From the NCBI RefSeq assembly GCF_900215375.1, contig NZ_OBEF01000012.1:83276-147275 (forward strand): 64,000 nt of DNA, given 5' to 3'. This DNA comes from Enterobacter sp. CC120223-11 (GTDB taxonomy: Bacteria > Pseudomonadota > Gammaproteobacteria > Enterobacterales > Enterobacteriaceae). Numbering within the stretch: position 1 is the first letter of the stretch; each line of letters starts with the position of its first letter. Below are positions 7,776 through 17,498 of this stretch, one piece after another. The notes under the pieces were generated by a model that saw only the letters and a list, made by a program, of their open reading frames with translations, did not search any database and was not told the DNA's origin. A program made the position numbers and the translations under genes.

Positions 7776-10097
7776 ATGCCACTACGCCGACCGTCATTTT
7801 TCGTGAGCGCCCGCGGCCGCCTGCTGTTCTTCAATCTGCTGGTGGTGGCGGTGACGCTAATGGTGAGCGCGGCAGCGGTGCTGGGGTTTCGTAACGCCAG
7901 TCAAATTCAGGAGCAGGTGCAGCAGCAAACCTTCGATGACGTCACCAGCAGCATGAACCTGGCGCGCGACACGGCGAACGTGGCGACGGCGGCAGTGCGG
8001 CTTTCGCAGGTGGTGGGCGCGCTGGAGTACAAAGGCGAAGCGGAGCGTTTACAGGCGACGCAAAAAGCGCTCAAACATTCCCTCGAGCAGCTGGCGGCGG
8101 CCCCTCTCGCCAGCCATGAACCGGAGCTGGTGCAGCGCATCATCCAGCGTAGCAATGAACTTCAGCAAAGCGTGGCGGGTATGCTGCAACGCGGGCAGCA
8201 GCGTCATCTGGAACGCAACGCGCTGTTGAGTTCGCTCTATCAGAACCAGAGCTATCTGCGTCATCTGGAAGCCATCAACCAGCGGCCCGGTGAAGGCGCG
8301 CTCGACGGACGTCTGCTGCTGGAAATGGACAGGCTAATCACCGCCGCGATTGAAACGCCCACACCACGTTCGGCAGTACGCCAGTTAGACGTGGTGATGG
8401 CGGGCGTGCCTGCCGAAAGCGCCGATCCGCCCGTCGCCTTCATCCTGCCGGACTTTAACGCCGAACTGCGCAAGCTGGCCCCGCTCTCCGTGAAGCTTGA
8501 GCAAAGCGACCTCGCCATCAGCTGGTACATGTTCCACATCAAGGCGTTAGTCGCCATCCTGAACGACGACATTAACCAGTACGTGACGCAGGTGGCGCGC
8601 TCCTCCGAACAGCGCGTGGCCCAAAGCCATCGTGAGCTGGGCTCAATTGTCGATCTGATAGTCAGCTTTGCCCTGCTTGCGCTGATCATCACTGGCTTCG
8701 CAGGCTGGTATATCTATCGCAATCTGGGTTCGAATCTGAACGCCATTTCTTCGGCGATGTCGCGGCTGGCGCACGGCGAGCAGGATGTTTCCGTGCCTGC
8801 GCTTCAGCGGCGCGACGAACTCGGGGAGCTGGCTCGCTCGTTTAGCGTATTCGCGCGCAACACGGCTTCGCTGGAACATGCCTCGCGCCTGCTGAAAGAA
8901 AAAACGACGCAGATGGAGCTCGATCGCATTGAGCGCCAGGGGCTGGAAGATGCCCTGCTGCACAGCCAGAAGATGAAGGCGGTCGGGCAGCTGACCGGCG
9001 GCCTGGCCCATGATTTCAACAACCTGCTGGCGGTGATTATCGGCAGCCTCGAACTGGTAAAACCGAATGAATCCGATGAGGCGCGCATCTCCAGGGCGCT
9101 GAAGGCCGCCGAGCGCGGGGCGATGCTCACCCAACGCCTGCTGGCGTTCTCGCGTAAGCAGTCGCTACACCCGCACGCCGTGGAGATGAAAGGGCTGCTG
9201 GAGAACCTCGGCGAGCTGATGCGCCACTCTTTGCCGTCGACGCTCACGCTGGAGCTTGAGGCCCAGACCCCGGCGTGGTCGGCATGGATCGACGTCGGCC
9301 AGTTGGAAAACGCCATCATCAACCTCGTGATGAACGCCCGCGATGCAATGGACGGGCAGTCCGGCGTCATTAAAATCCGCACCTGGAACCAGCGCGTCAC
9401 CCGTAGCGACGGGCGCAGGCAGGACATGGTGGCGATTGAGGTGATTGACCATGGCAGCGGCATGTCGCAGGAGGTGAAGGCGCAGGTGTTCGAGCCGTTC
9501 TTCACCACCAAGCAGACCGGTAGCGGCAGCGGGCTCGGCCTGTCGATGGTGTACGGGTTTGTGCGCCAGTCCGGCGGGCGGGTAGAGATTGAGAGCGCGC
9601 CGGGGCAGGGCACGACGGTACGTCTACAGCTGCCACGCTCTTCGCTTCAGGCGGTGGAGCGATTGCCGGAAGCGGTGGTGGCCGATGAAGTACCCGAGGA
9701 GCGTCTGGCACTGGTGCTGGAAGACGAAGCCGACGTGCGCCAGACCTTATGTGAACAGCTGCACCAGCTGGGCTGGCTGACGCTGGAGGCCGCCGACGGT
9801 GAGCAGGCCATCGCGCTGCTCGATGCAACAGATGAGATAGCGATGCTGATAAGCGACCTGATGCTGCCGGGCAAACTGAGCGGTGCGGAGGTGGTGAATC
9901 ACGCGCGCACGTATCATCCACAGGTAGCCGTATTAATGATCAGCGGTCAGGATTTGCGTCCGGCAAACAATCCTCAGCTGCCGGACGTGGAGCTGCTGCG
10001 AAAGCCTTTCACCCGAACGCAGCTCGCACAGGCGCTACGGCAGGCGCAGGCAGGTGCTGGCTCCGGGCAAGCGTCGCCGCGCCTTGTGCGCCGTTGA
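7776..10097 (+). CDS. Hybrid sensor histidine kinase
   Basis: This 773-residue membrane kinase has a transmembrane helix at ~16-38, a periplasmic helical sensor region to ~288, a second helix at ~289-313, a HAMP-like linker ([20 protein letters not shown]), a short coiled coil, a HisKA domain with the phospho-acceptor His412 in [11 protein letters not shown], a HATPase domain (N-box [15 protein letters not shown]-box [26 protein letters not shown]) and a C-terminal receiver domain with Asp694 in LISDLMLPG. No separate response regulator with a DNA-binding output lies nearby, so it is an orphan. Its 3' end overlaps the 3' end of alsK by 89 bp on the opposite strand. Placement between two sugar operons suggests, but does not show, sugar sensing. 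Confidence 0.92.
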   Translation: MPLRRPSFFVSARGRLLFFNLLVVAVTLMVSAAAVLGFRNASQIQEQVQQQTFDDVTSSMNLARDTANVATAAVRLSQVVGALEYKGEAERLQATQKALKHSLEQLAAAPLASHEPELVQRIIQRSNELQQSVAGMLQRGQQRHLERNALLSSLYQNQSYLRHLEAINQRPGEGALDGRLLLEMDRLITAAIETPTPRSAVRQLDVVMAGVPAESADPPVAFILPDFNAELRKLAPLSVKLEQSDLAISWYMFHIKALVAILNDDINQYVTQVARSSEQRVAQSHRELGSIVDLIVSFALLALIITGFAGWYIYRNLGSNLNAISSAMSRLAHGEQDVSVPALQRRDELGELARSFSVFARNTASLEHASRLLKEKTTQMELDRIERQGLEDALLHSQKMKAVGQLTGGLAHDFNNLLAVIIGSLELVKPNESDEARISRALKAAERGAMLTQRLLAFSRKQSLHPHAVEMKGLLENLGELMRHSLPSTLTLELEAQTPAWSAWIDVGQLENAIINLVMNARDAMDGQSGVIKIRTWNQRVTRSDGRRQDMVAIEVIDHGSGMSQEVKAQVFEPFFTTKQTGSGSGLGLSMVYGFVRQSGGRVEIESAPGQGTTVRLQLPRSSLQAVERLPEAVVADEVPEERLALVLEDEADVRQTLCEQLHQLGWLTLEAADGEQAIALLDATDEIAMLISDLMLPGKLSGAEVVNHARTYHPQVAVLMISGQDLRPANNPQLPDVELLRKPFTRTQLAQALRQAQAGAGSGQASPRLVRR

Positions 10098-10953
10098 AGG
10101 CGGAAGAGGAGGCGGCGATAAAGCGCACCGCGTCATGCGGCAGCGGGCGGCGAAGATGCTGTTTTATCTGCGCAATCAGCGCCTCGCGCGGGAAGTCTGC
10201 CATGTCCATTACACCGCCGCCGAGGATCACCGCGTCGGGGTCGAACAGGTTCACGCTGGTGGCAATGGCGCGGGCGGCGTGGGAAAGCAGCGCGGTAACG
10301 AAGGGCTCGTTCTGCGCAAAGACAAACAGCTCGCCCATTTCATAGTCGCGCGGCGCTGAGTCATACCAGCGCTTCAGCGCAATGCCGGAGCAGACGGTTT
10401 CGAGGCACCCCGCGTTACCGCAGCCGCAGGTGAGCGACATATCGCCCTGCGGAATGTGGCCAAGCTCGCCCGCCACGCCGTGCGCCCCGGTCCAGGGCGC
10501 GCCGTTGAGCCAGACCGCAAAGCCCATTCCGGTGCCGAGATAGGCGCCAAGCACCTGACTCTCCTGCAAGCCGTTCTGCGCCACGTCGAACGAGAGCTGC
10601 AAATTCACATCGCGGGAAAATTCCACCGGGCAGCCGAGTGCGTCTTCCAGCTTGCCCGCCAGTTCGTTCAGCTCCTCGGCCCGCAGCGGCAGATTGGGCG
10701 TGGAGATAATGGTGCGCTTGTCTTTGCCGACCAGCGCCGGGAAGCCCATCACCAGGCCCCGACAGCGCGCTTTCAGCCGTGCCAGCGGGGCGCCGAGCAG
10801 CGCAGCAATGCCGCAGACCACGCCGCCTGTAATCACCTCGGCGGTGCGCTGCTTTTCGCAGTGCAGCACTTCGCCGTTGTCATCCATCAGGCACAGGCGG
10901 ATATGGGTTGCGCCCATATCAATACCTGCCACCACGTTAAGCGCTTTTAGCAT
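10009..10953 (-). CDS. alsK: D-allose kinase, ROK family
   Basis: The 314-residue protein aligns closely with E. coli Als[17 protein letters not shown] phosphate loop, [42 protein letters not shown] and the ROK zinc motif [10 protein letters not shown]. It phosphorylates D-allose to D-allose 6-phosphate, entering the pathway completed by AlsE and possibly RpiB. The start at 10953 gives [10 protein letters not shown] as in E. coli and overlaps the end of alsE by 17 bases. It is the last gene of the als operon, and its 3' end is antisense to the end of the histidine kinase gene. Confidence 0.95.
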   Translation of the reverse strand: MLKALNVVAGIDMGATHIRLCLMDDNGEVLHCEKQRTAEVITGGVVCGIAALLGAPLARLKARCRGLVMGFPALVGKDKRTIISTPNLPLRAEELNELAGKLEDALGCPVEFSRDVNLQLSFDVAQNGLQESQVLGAYLGTGMGFAVWLNGAPWTGAHGVAGELGHIPQGDMSLTCGCGNAGCLETVCSGIALKRWYDSAPRDYEMGELFVFAQNEPFVTALLSHAARAIATSVNLFDPDAVILGGGVMDMADFPREALIAQIKQHLRRPLPHDAVRFIAASSSAFNGAQGAATLARSQHLPAPAVAPVRAAFG

Positions 10954-11632
10954 GAGGCATGACCTCGTTTCGGGCCGCCAGGATCTGCTCACTCATCACC
11001 TGCCAGGCGTCGTCGATGTTCTGAGCGTGGTTAAACAGCCCGGAGGTGCCGACGATAAACACATCCGCCCCGGCGTTCATGAGGCGTTCATAGGTGGCGG
11101 CGTTACAGGAGCCGTCGATTTCAATTTCATACTCCAGCCCTTCGCGTTCGCGCCAGGCTTTAAGCTCCGCCACCTTGTCGAGCATTTCGGGAATGAACGG
11201 CTGGCCGGCAAAGCCCGGGTCCACGGTCATCACCGTAATTTTGTCCGCCTTATGAATGTAGTACTTCATCGCCTCGACCGGGGTTTCCGGGTTGAGAATA
11301 AGCCCCACCTTCATGCCGTGGCGGCGAATCTCTTCAATCAGGCGAAACGCCTGGCCGTTGATGGTTTCCGGGTGCAGGGTGATGTAATCGGCCCCGGCCT
11401 GTGCCAGCTGACTGATGTAGTCCTGCGGGCGCGTCACCATCAGGTGGCAGTCGAGCGGCTTGCTGGCGAGCTTCTTCACCTGGCCGACGAAAAACGGCGA
11501 CAGCGTCAGGTTCGGCACAAAGTGGCCGTCCATGATGTCGATGTGAAAGTAGTCCGCGTGCTGGTCGATAAAGGCGATCTGCTCCTGGAACTTCGCCAGA
11601 TCCATGCACATCAGAGAGGGGGAAATTTTCAT
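10937..11632 (-). CDS. alsE: D-allulose-6-phosphate 3-epimerase
   Basis: A 231-residue TIM barrel of the ribulose-phosphate 3-epimerase family, nearly identical to E. coli Als[49 protein letters not shown] and [16 protein letters not shown], which hold the metal-binding His/Asp residues and the phosphate loop. It converts D-allulose 6-phosphate to D-fructose 6-phosphate. Two adjacent ATGs are present; the second (11632) sits seven bases from AAGGAT and gives the E. coli length. It lies ten bases downstream of alsC in the als operon. Confidence 0.96.
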   Translation of the reverse strand: MKISPSLMCMDLAKFQEQIAFIDQHADYFHIDIMDGHFVPNLTLSPFFVGQVKKLASKPLDCHLMVTRPQDYISQLAQAGADYITLHPETINGQAFRLIEEIRRHGMKVGLILNPETPVEAMKYYIHKADKITVMTVDPGFAGQPFIPEMLDKVAELKAWREREGLEYEIEIDGSCNAATYERLMNAGADVFIVGTSGLFNHAQNIDDAWQVMSEQILAARNEVMPHAKSA

Positions 11633-11642
11633 CATGGGATCC

Positions 11643-12623
11643 TTATTTACTGATTAACCGGTCCAGGGCTACGGCGGCGATAATCAGCCCGCCCATCACC
11701 ACCAGCTGGTAGTAGGTTTGTACCTGGAGAATATTGAGGCCGTTATTGATGGTGCCGATGATAAGACCCCCAATGACGACCGAGAAAATGCGCCCTTTGC
11801 CGCCGAAGAAGCTGGTGCCGCCGATAATGGCGCTGGCAATGGCGTAGGTTTCAAAGCCCATGCCCGCCAGCGGCTCTGCCGCGCCTAAACGCGCCGTCGA
11901 CACCACGCCCGCTAGCCCCGCGCAGATCCCGGAGATGATGAACACCACCAGAATGTGAAACTTCACGTCGATGCCGGAATAGAACGCCGAGTTTTTGTTG
12001 CCGCCGAGCGCGTAGATGTTGCGTCCGAGCCGCGTGCGGGTGGTGATGAACCACAGAATCAGCGCGATTAGCAGGGCGAAAATTACCGGCACCGGAATGC
12101 CGAGCGGGGCGGCGGCAAAGAAATTCACAAAGCCAAAGTCAAAGCCGTACACCGAGTTGGCGTCGGAAATCACCAGCGTTGCGCCGCGGAAGATGGCGTT
12201 GGTGCCGAGCGTGATGATGAACGGATGCAGCCCCGTCCAGTTCACCAGGCAGCCGTTGATCGCCCCGAGCAGGCCACCGACCAGCACGCCGCCGATAAGT
12301 GCGGCCAGAATCGGGTCCATTCCGGCGAGCATCAGCTTGGCGGTGACCATCCCGGAAAGGGCGAGGATCGCGCCAACCGACAGGTCAATCCCCGCCACCA
12401 GAATGGCGAAGAATTCCCCCATGCCGATAAGCACCGTCACCGAGCTTTGTACAAAGATGGCGCTGATGTTGTTGGCGGTCAGGAAGTACTCCGACGACAG
12501 GGTGCCGAAGATGCCGACGATGATCGCGAGGATAAAAAAGGTGCCGTATTTATCCCAGAACAGCGCGAAGTTGAACGGCTTTTTGTCGCCCGGTTCGGCC
12601 TTCATTCTTGTGGTAATGCCCAT
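11643..12623 (-). CDS. alsC: D-allose ABC transporter permease
   Basis: A 326-residue inner-membrane protein matching E. coli AlsC almost throughout (KKPFNFALFWDKYGTFFILA; SSVTVLIGMGEFFAILVAGI; AIIGGTSFFGGKGRIFSVVI). It has the RbsC-family arrangement of about ten helices. It pairs with AlsA and AlsB for high-affinity allose uptake. Its start lies inside the end of alsA (22-base overlap), the usual coupled arrangement in this operon. Confidence 0.96.
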   Translation of the reverse strand: MGITTRMKAEPGDKKPFNFALFWDKYGTFFILAIIVGIFGTLSSEYFLTANNISAIFVQSSVTVLIGMGEFFAILVAGIDLSVGAILALSGMVTAKLMLAGMDPILAALIGGVLVGGLLGAINGCLVNWTGLHPFIITLGTNAIFRGATLVISDANSVYGFDFGFVNFFAAAPLGIPVPVIFALLIALILWFITTRTRLGRNIYALGGNKNSAFYSGIDVKFHILVVFIISGICAGLAGVVSTARLGAAEPLAGMGFETYAIASAIIGGTSFFGGKGRIFSVVIGGLIIGTINNGLNILQVQTYYQLVVMGGLIIAAVALDRLISK

Positions 12624-14134
12624 GCCATGATCTCCTCTTCGCTCATGTCGTCGCGATTGGTCAGAATTTGCGTCAGTCGCCCCTCGCAGAACACGGCGAT
12701 GCGGTCGCAGACGGCGATGATTTCAGGAAGTTCGGACGACACCATCAGGATGACCTTTCCGTCATCGCCTAGCTGGCGCATCACTTTGTAGATTTCAGCC
12801 TTCGCGCCGACGTCGATGCCGCGCGTCGGTTCGTCAAAAATCACCACTTCCGGGTTGCAGCACAGCCATTTGGAAATCAGCACCTTCTGCTGATTGCCGC
12901 CGGAAAGCTCGGTGATGTTCTGATCGACGCTGTGGCACTTCAGCCCCAGCAGCTGGCGCTGCGCCTCGGCGGTTTTGCGTTCTTCCGCCTCGGCGAGCAA
13001 CCCCATCGCGCCCTTGTAACCGCCCATTTTCAGGCTGCGGCTGAGCGCCATGTTCTGGGCGATGGAAAAATTCGGAAAGAAGCCGTTCTCACGGCGGCTT
13101 TCGGTAATGTAGCCCATGCCTTTTTTCAGCGCGTCGAGCGGCGAACGCGGAGAGATGTTTTTGCCGTTGAGGTGAATCTCCCCGCTGGCGCGTTTGTCGA
13201 TACCGAACAGGCAGTTCATCAGTTCGGTGCGCCCGCTGCCGACGAGGCCTGCGAAGCCGAGAATTTCACCACGGTTTACGCTGAACGAAATATCGCGCAC
13301 CTTTTTGCGGTCGCGGCTGGTGACGTTTTTCACCTCGAAGACCGTGTCGCGCTCCACGTTGCCGGTGCTCTCTTTCATGGCATTAAAGCGGTTTTGCAGC
13401 TCGCGGCCCACCATCAGGCGCACGATATCGTCGTTGGTGACGTCGCTGACCTGGCCGCTGCACACGCTGCTGCCGTCCTTCATCACCGTGTAGCGGTCGC
13501 AGATGCGGCGAATTTCGGCGAGCTTGTGGGAGATGTAGACGATCGCCGTGCCTTCTTTACGCAGCTGATTCATGATCAGAAACAGATAGTCCACTTCGTT
13601 ATTGGTCAGCGAAGACGTGGGCTCATCCATAATGATCACTTTGGCGTCGAGCATTAAGGTTTTGGCGATTTCCAGCATTTGTTTATGGCTGATGGATAAA
13701 TTCGCCACCTTTTCATCGAGATCCACTTTTAAGCCGACGCGCAATAACATCATTGCCGCGCGAATACGCATCTCTTTCCAGTCGATAATATTCAGGCCGA
13801 GCACTTTTTTAGTGGTGTGGCGGCCAATATAGAGATTTTCCAGCACCGTTAATTCATCAATGACGCTGAGTTCCTGATAAATAATGCCAATGCCTAATTG
13901 CGCCGCTAACTTATGATCAAGTTTGTCGTAGGAAATATCATTAATAACGATGGTGCCTTTGGTCGGTTCATGAATCCCCGACAACACTTTCATTAAGGTT
14001 GATTTACCGGCCCCATTTTCCCCGAGCAGCGCGTGTATTTCGCCCGGGTAAAGGGTTAAATCAACCGACTTCAATGCGTGAACCGGGCCAAAGGATTTGC
14101 CGATCCCCGCCATGGAGATATATGGCGTGAGCAT
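12602..14134 (-). CDS. alsA: D-allose ABC transporter ATPase, two domains
   Basis: The 510-residue protein aligns with E. coli AlsA from [20 protein letters not shown] to [12 protein letters not shown]. Domain 1 has [31 protein letters not shown] and [11 protein letters not shown]; domain 2 has [31 protein letters not shown] and [14 protein letters not shown]. It energises allose import. A pair of CCCTCTCCC palindromes separates it from alsB upstream; such an element can reduce downstream expression relative to the binding protein, though this is inference. Confidence 0.96.
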   Translation of the reverse strand: MLTPYISMAGIGKSFGPVHALKSVDLTLYPGEIHALLGENGAGKSTLMKVLSGIHEPTKGTIVINDISYDKLDHKLAAQLGIGIIYQELSVIDELTVLENLYIGRHTTKKVLGLNIIDWKEMRIRAAMMLLRVGLKVDLDEKVANLSISHKQMLEIAKTLMLDAKVIIMDEPTSSLTNNEVDYLFLIMNQLRKEGTAIVYISHKLAEIRRICDRYTVMKDGSSVCSGQVSDVTNDDIVRLMVGRELQNRFNAMKESTGNVERDTVFEVKNVTSRDRKKVRDISFSVNRGEILGFAGLVGSGRTELMNCLFGIDKRASGEIHLNGKNISPRSPLDALKKGMGYITESRRENGFFPNFSIAQNMALSRSLKMGGYKGAMGLLAEAEERKTAEAQRQLLGLKCHSVDQNITELSGGNQQKVLISKWLCCNPEVVIFDEPTRGIDVGAKAEIYKVMRQLGDDGKVILMVSSELPEIIAVCDRIAVFCEGRLTQILTNRDDMSEEEIMAWALPQE

Positions 14135-14157
14135 AGCTGAACCTCATGTTGTAATTC

Positions 14158-14254
14158 GCCCTCTCCCTAACCCTCTCCCAAAGGGAGAGGGAACAGAACG
14201 GAGCAGGTTTGGTCATCTCCCTCTCCCTCCGGGAGAGGGCCGGGGAGAGGGGAT
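14158..14254. repeat. Paired CCCTCTCCC/GGGAGAGGG palindromes between alsB and alsA
   Basis: CCCTCTCCCAAAGGGAGAGGG and CCCTCTCCCTCCGGGAGAGG, separated by about 40 bp, with outer CTCTCCCTAAC and CCGGGGAGAGGGG arms that extend the pairing. It occupies the alsB-alsA interval inside the operon, the position where 3' stem-loops often stabilise binding-protein mRNA. Confidence 0.85.
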
Positions 14255-14260
14255 ACTGAA

Positions 14261-15199
14261 CTATGACTTCGTCACTAACACCGAATCCACCAGCTTGAAC
14301 TCCGGTGCTTTATCAAGCGGAATAACCTTGCCGGTTTTGGCTGCGTCCACCAGCAGCTTCAGGCCGGTTGCACCAATGTCTGCCGGGTTTTGCGCGACCG
14401 TGGCGGTCATCTGCCCGGCGTCCACCATCTTGCGTGCTTCCGGAATACCGTCGGTTCCTACAACCAGCACTTTGCCGGTTTTACCCGCGTTGGCCACGGC
14501 CTGAGCCACACCCATTGCCATGGTGTCGTTGGCGCAGTAGAAGGCTTTCAGGTTCGGGTTGCGCTGTAAGACGTTAGTGGCCACGTCGAGTGCCTTAATG
14601 CGGTCCCAGTCGGCGGGCTGGCTTGCCACCAGCTTGATTTGGCTCGCTTTCTTGAAGGCATCCGTCGCACCGTTGCGGCGTGCTTCACCGGAGGCGTTAC
14701 CCGCTTTTCCTTCAATAATAGCCACTTCGCCGCCCTGAGCGCCGAGCTTGTCGATAATGAAGTCCGCGCCTTTTGCGCCGACGGCCACGTTATCGGTGGT
14801 GACGAAAGCTTCGACGTTGCCGCCCGCTTTTTTCAGGTTATCCATATCGATTTTTTCATCGAGGTTGACCAGGTAAATGTCCTTTTTCCACGCACGGGCA
14901 ACGGGCATCACCAGGTTCACCGACGAGAGCGGCGCAAAGGCGATGCCTTTGTAATTTTTATTGCTCAGGTCTTCAAAAAGCTGCAATTGCGACTGGAAAT
15001 CCCCTTCCGACGGTGAGGCAAATACGTCGACGGTGACGCCTAACGTTTTCGCTTCGTCCTCAATCCCTTTTTTCATATCCACCCAGAACGGGTTGGATAA
15101 GGTTTTTAACACCACGGCATAATCGGCGGCGGCAAAGGCATTGGCGGACAACATCATACCCACAGCCGCACCGCTGAAATATTTCAGATATTTATTCAT
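14261..15199 (-). CDS. alsB: D-allose periplasmic binding protein
   Basis: This 312-residue protein matches E. coli AlsB, with signal peptide MNKYLKYFSGAAVGMMLSAN and cleavage after AFA. The mature protein opens AADYAVVLKTLSNPFWVDMK and carries the ligand loops NLDEKIDMDNLKK and YCANDTMAMGVAQAVANAG. Two in-frame ATGs exist; 15199 is preferred because GAGA lies eight bases before it and it matches the E. coli N-terminus. It is first in the als operon and should be induced by allose through RpiR. Confidence 0.95.
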   Translation of the reverse strand: MNKYLKYFSGAAVGMMLSANAFAAADYAVVLKTLSNPFWVDMKKGIEDEAKTLGVTVDVFASPSEGDFQSQLQLFEDLSNKNYKGIAFAPLSSVNLVMPVARAWKKDIYLVNLDEKIDMDNLKKAGGNVEAFVTTDNVAVGAKGADFIIDKLGAQGGEVAIIEGKAGNASGEARRNGATDAFKKASQIKLVASQPADWDRIKALDVATNVLQRNPNLKAFYCANDTMAMGVAQAVANAGKTGKVLVVGTDGIPEARKMVDAGQMTATVAQNPADIGATGLKLLVDAAKTGKVIPLDKAPEFKLVDSVLVTKS

Positions 15200-15258
15200 G
15201 GTCATATTCTCAATGTAGGGTGAGAGCGGCGACGCTGAATATCAGCGCCACCTGTTTT

Positions 15259-16149
15259 TTACTTCAGCGCGCCCGGGGAGAAGAAATCCACAATTGCGCC
15301 AGTCTTTTGCATATTTAAAGTAGCCTGTTCAATATTTTGCTGAGCCACGGAAACAAATAAGGCATCTAATAATGTTAATTGTAATATACGCGCGGAGGCG
15401 TTTCTCCCTAATAAAGGGGTCTCTGGTGCTGGCGAACAAATAATAAAATCTGCAAGGCGGGCAATCGGCGAATGGTAACTGTGGGTGATACAGATGATTT
15501 TCGCCCCGTTCTTTTTCGCTAACTCAACCGCCGCTTTCAAATCGCTGGTGCGCCCGGAGTGGGAGACCACCAGCACCACATCGCCCTCTTTGAGCAGCGA
15601 GGCGGACATCATCATAATGTGCGCGTCCTGATAAGCCTGGCAGCGCACGCCGATGCGTAAAAACTTGTGCTGAATATCGGCACAGATGGCGTTCGAGCCG
15701 CCGACGCCGTACAGATCCCGCTGGTTGGCCTGGGCAAAAAAGCGGGCCGCCCGATGAATTTCGTCGACGTTAACGATCGACTGGCCTTCCATAATGGTGC
15801 GCAGCGTAATGTTGAACACCTTGTTGACCACGTCTTCCGGCGCTTCGTCAAAGGCCAGCTCCGTTGGCAGCACCTGCTCTGATTCAGAGAAATAGGCCAC
15901 CAGCGCGCTGCGCAGATTACGAAAACCGCTGAACCCGAGCAGCTTCGATACTTTGACGATCATCGCTTCCGACACCGCCAGTGCTTCGGCCACGTCTTTA
16001 ATTGCCGGGGCATCGCTCAGGTTGCCGGGCTTCAGGAGCCAGTCGACGATCCGGCTTTCATTGTCCGTCATCCCTTCCTGCTTCATGCGCAGCCAGGGGG
16101 CGAGGCCGATCCCGTTAGGCAGTTGTGCATCACTTTCTGACTGACTCAT
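15259..16149 (-). CDS. rpiR: Allose operon repressor, RpiR family
   Basis: The 296-residue regulator (also called alsR) aligns with E. coli RpiR from MSQSESDAQLPNGIGLAPWL to the end IVDFFSPGALK. It has the N-terminal RpiR helix-turn-helix (IKDVAEALAVSEAMIVKVSK) and a C-terminal SIS sugar-phosphate domain (YGVGGSNAICADIQ; VVSHSGRTSDLKAAVELAKK). In E. coli it represses rpiB and the als genes, with allose or its phosphate as inducer. It is transcribed just ahead of alsB and divergently from rpiB; a perfect inverted repeat at 16218-16265 in the shared control region is its likely site. Confidence 0.95.
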   Translation of the reverse strand: MSQSESDAQLPNGIGLAPWLRMKQEGMTDNESRIVDWLLKPGNLSDAPAIKDVAEALAVSEAMIVKVSKLLGFSGFRNLRSALVAYFSESEQVLPTELAFDEAPEDVVNKVFNITLRTIMEGQSIVNVDEIHRAARFFAQANQRDLYGVGGSNAICADIQHKFLRIGVRCQAYQDAHIMMMSASLLKEGDVVLVVSHSGRTSDLKAAVELAKKNGAKIICITHSYHSPIARLADFIICSPAPETPLLGRNASARILQLTLLDALFVSVAQQNIEQATLNMQKTGAIVDFFSPGALK

Positions 16150-16217
16150 CTGGTTCTCTTGTCCTTGAAATGAAGACGACACTATATCACCACAGGTCGG
16201 ACAGAAAATATGCTGGC

Positions 16218-16265
16218 AACTTCACAAAAACTATAAATTCATAAAGTTTTATTTTTTGTGAAGTT
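16218..16265. promoter_or_regulatory. Perfect inverted repeat, candidate RpiR operator
   Basis: AACTTCACAAAAA (16218-16230) and TTTTTGTGAAGTT (16253-16265) form a perfect 13-bp inverted repeat with a 22-bp AT-rich centre. It lies between rpiR and rpiB, just before a candidate rpiB promoter (TTGACG at 16272, TATAAA at 16296, 18-bp spacer). Position and symmetry fit a repressor site; assignment to RpiR is inference. Confidence 0.6.
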
Positions 16266-16309
16266 TATGTGTTGACGATATTTTGACTTTATCGTTATAA
16301 AACATGTTG

Positions 16310-16500
16310 TTATGTTATTGATGGGCGTCAAACATGCGATTGGTGTTTAGCATGTTTACGGAATAAATGCGTTGCTCCGTAAAGTTGAACGGTGTAGAAG
16401 TGAGCTCGAACCCGGCGATTTTGCCGACAAAATGGGCAGTGAACCGGTCTGAAATCACAGAAGTCGCCGGGTTCGTAAAGTTAACCTGACAACGAGGCGA
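16310..16500 (+). promoter_or_regulatory. Long structured leader before rpiB
   Basis: The region between the candidate promoter and rpiB holds several perfect stems: AAACATGC/GCATGTTT (16330-16337 with 16350-16357), ACGGA/TCCGT (around 16358 and 16376), and a 12-bp pair CGAACCCGGCGA (16407-16418) with TCGCCGGGTTCG (16464-16475). The last pair encloses TTTTG/CAAAA. No open frame is evident. The amount of structure is more than a plain 5' untranslated region needs; whether it is a cis-regulatory RNA is untested. Confidence 0.5.
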
Positions 16501-16503
16501 ATC

Positions 16504-16953
16504 ATGAACAAAATTGCATTCGGGTGCGATCACGTGGGATTTCAGCTCAAAGCGGAGATCCTCGCGCATCTGCAGGGACGGGGCGTTGAGGTAATAGATA
16601 AGGGAACGGACTCTGCTGAGCGAACCGATTACCCGGAGTACGCCAGTGCGGTAGCTCAGGCGATTGGCCGCGGCGAAGTGGACGGCGGGATCCTGATCTG
16701 CGGCACAGGAGTTGGGATCTCCATTACGGCGAACAAGTTTCCAGGGATCCGCGCGGTGGTGTGCAGCGAGCCTTATTCGGCGCAGCTTTCGCGCCTGCAC
16801 AATAACACCAACGTGCTGGCATTTGGCTCGCGGGTGATAGGCGCGGAGCTCGCAAAAATGATCGTGGACGCGTGGCTTGATGCGGAGTTTGAAGGCGGGC
16901 GTCACCAGAAGCGCGTGGAGGCAATTGCTGCGATTGAGCAGCAGCGCAATTGA
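16504..16953 (+). CDS. rpiB: Ribose-5-phosphate isomerase B / allose-6-phosphate isomerase
   Basis: A 149-residue enzyme of the LacAB/RpiB family matching E. coli RpiB: KIAFGCDHVGFQLKAEI at the N-terminus, VIDKGT, RTDYPEYA, and ILICGTGVGISITANK with the active-site Cys. It interconverts ribose 5-phosphate and ribulose 5-phosphate, and also D-allose 6-phosphate and D-allulose 6-phosphate, linking AlsK to AlsE. It is divergent from rpiR and preceded by ACGAGGCGA as ribosome-binding site. Confidence 0.96.
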   Translation: MNKIAFGCDHVGFQLKAEILAHLQGRGVEVIDKGTDSAERTDYPEYASAVAQAIGRGEVDGGILICGTGVGISITANKFPGIRAVVCSEPYSAQLSRLHNNTNVLAFGSRVIGAELAKMIVDAWLDAEFEGGRHQKRVEAIAAIEQQRN

Positions 16954-17022
16954 GATTCGTCCGCTACCCGCCGGTGTGGGCGTTGATTACGCTGAGGTCA
17001 GTTCACTCCAGAGTTTGACCCG

Positions 17023-17355
17023 ATGAAACGACCCGCAACGGCGCTGCTGTTTTGTACGCTCTCCCTGTTAAGCCAGCTGGCCCATGCCGATATCATTGAT
17101 GATGCGATCGGCAATATTCAGCAGGCGATCAATGACGCTTACAAACCGGATAACGACCGCGTTTATCACGACGACCGCGACGACGATGACAGCGATCGTC
17201 CGCAAAATACTGAGCGCAGCCGTCAATACGATGACCGCTACCGTCAGCTTGAAGACCGGCGTCGTCAGTTAGATGACAGGCAGCGCCAGCTCGACCAGGA
17301 GCGCCGTCAGCTGGACGATGAAGAAAATCGTCTGCGGGATGATTACGACCGTTAG
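17023..17355 (+). CDS. yjdP: YjdP-type secreted charged repeat protein
   Basis: This 110-residue protein starts with a signal peptide (MKRPATALLFCTLSLLSQLA, cleavage after HA). The mature part is very acidic (YHDDRDDDDSDR) and then becomes a heptad-like RRQLDDRQRQLDQERRQLDD helix expected to form a coiled coil. Its place after rpiB is the same as in E. coli. Its function is unknown; the protein is presumably periplasmic. Confidence 0.85.
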   Translation: MKRPATALLFCTLSLLSQLAHADIIDDAIGNIQQAINDAYKPDNDRVYHDDRDDDDSDRPQNTERSRQYDDRYRQLEDRRRQLDDRQRQLDQERRQLDDEENRLRDDYDR

Positions 17356-17498
17356 CGTTTAACTGGGGTGTCATTCCGGATTGCCTGATTGAGAAAGGTA
17401 ATGAGCAGGGCGGTCATCAGAGTTGCAATCAGGCGAGATAACCCAGTGGGTTAGGGTAATTGCACCTTAAACCATCCATGCAAGTTGATGTGATATGA

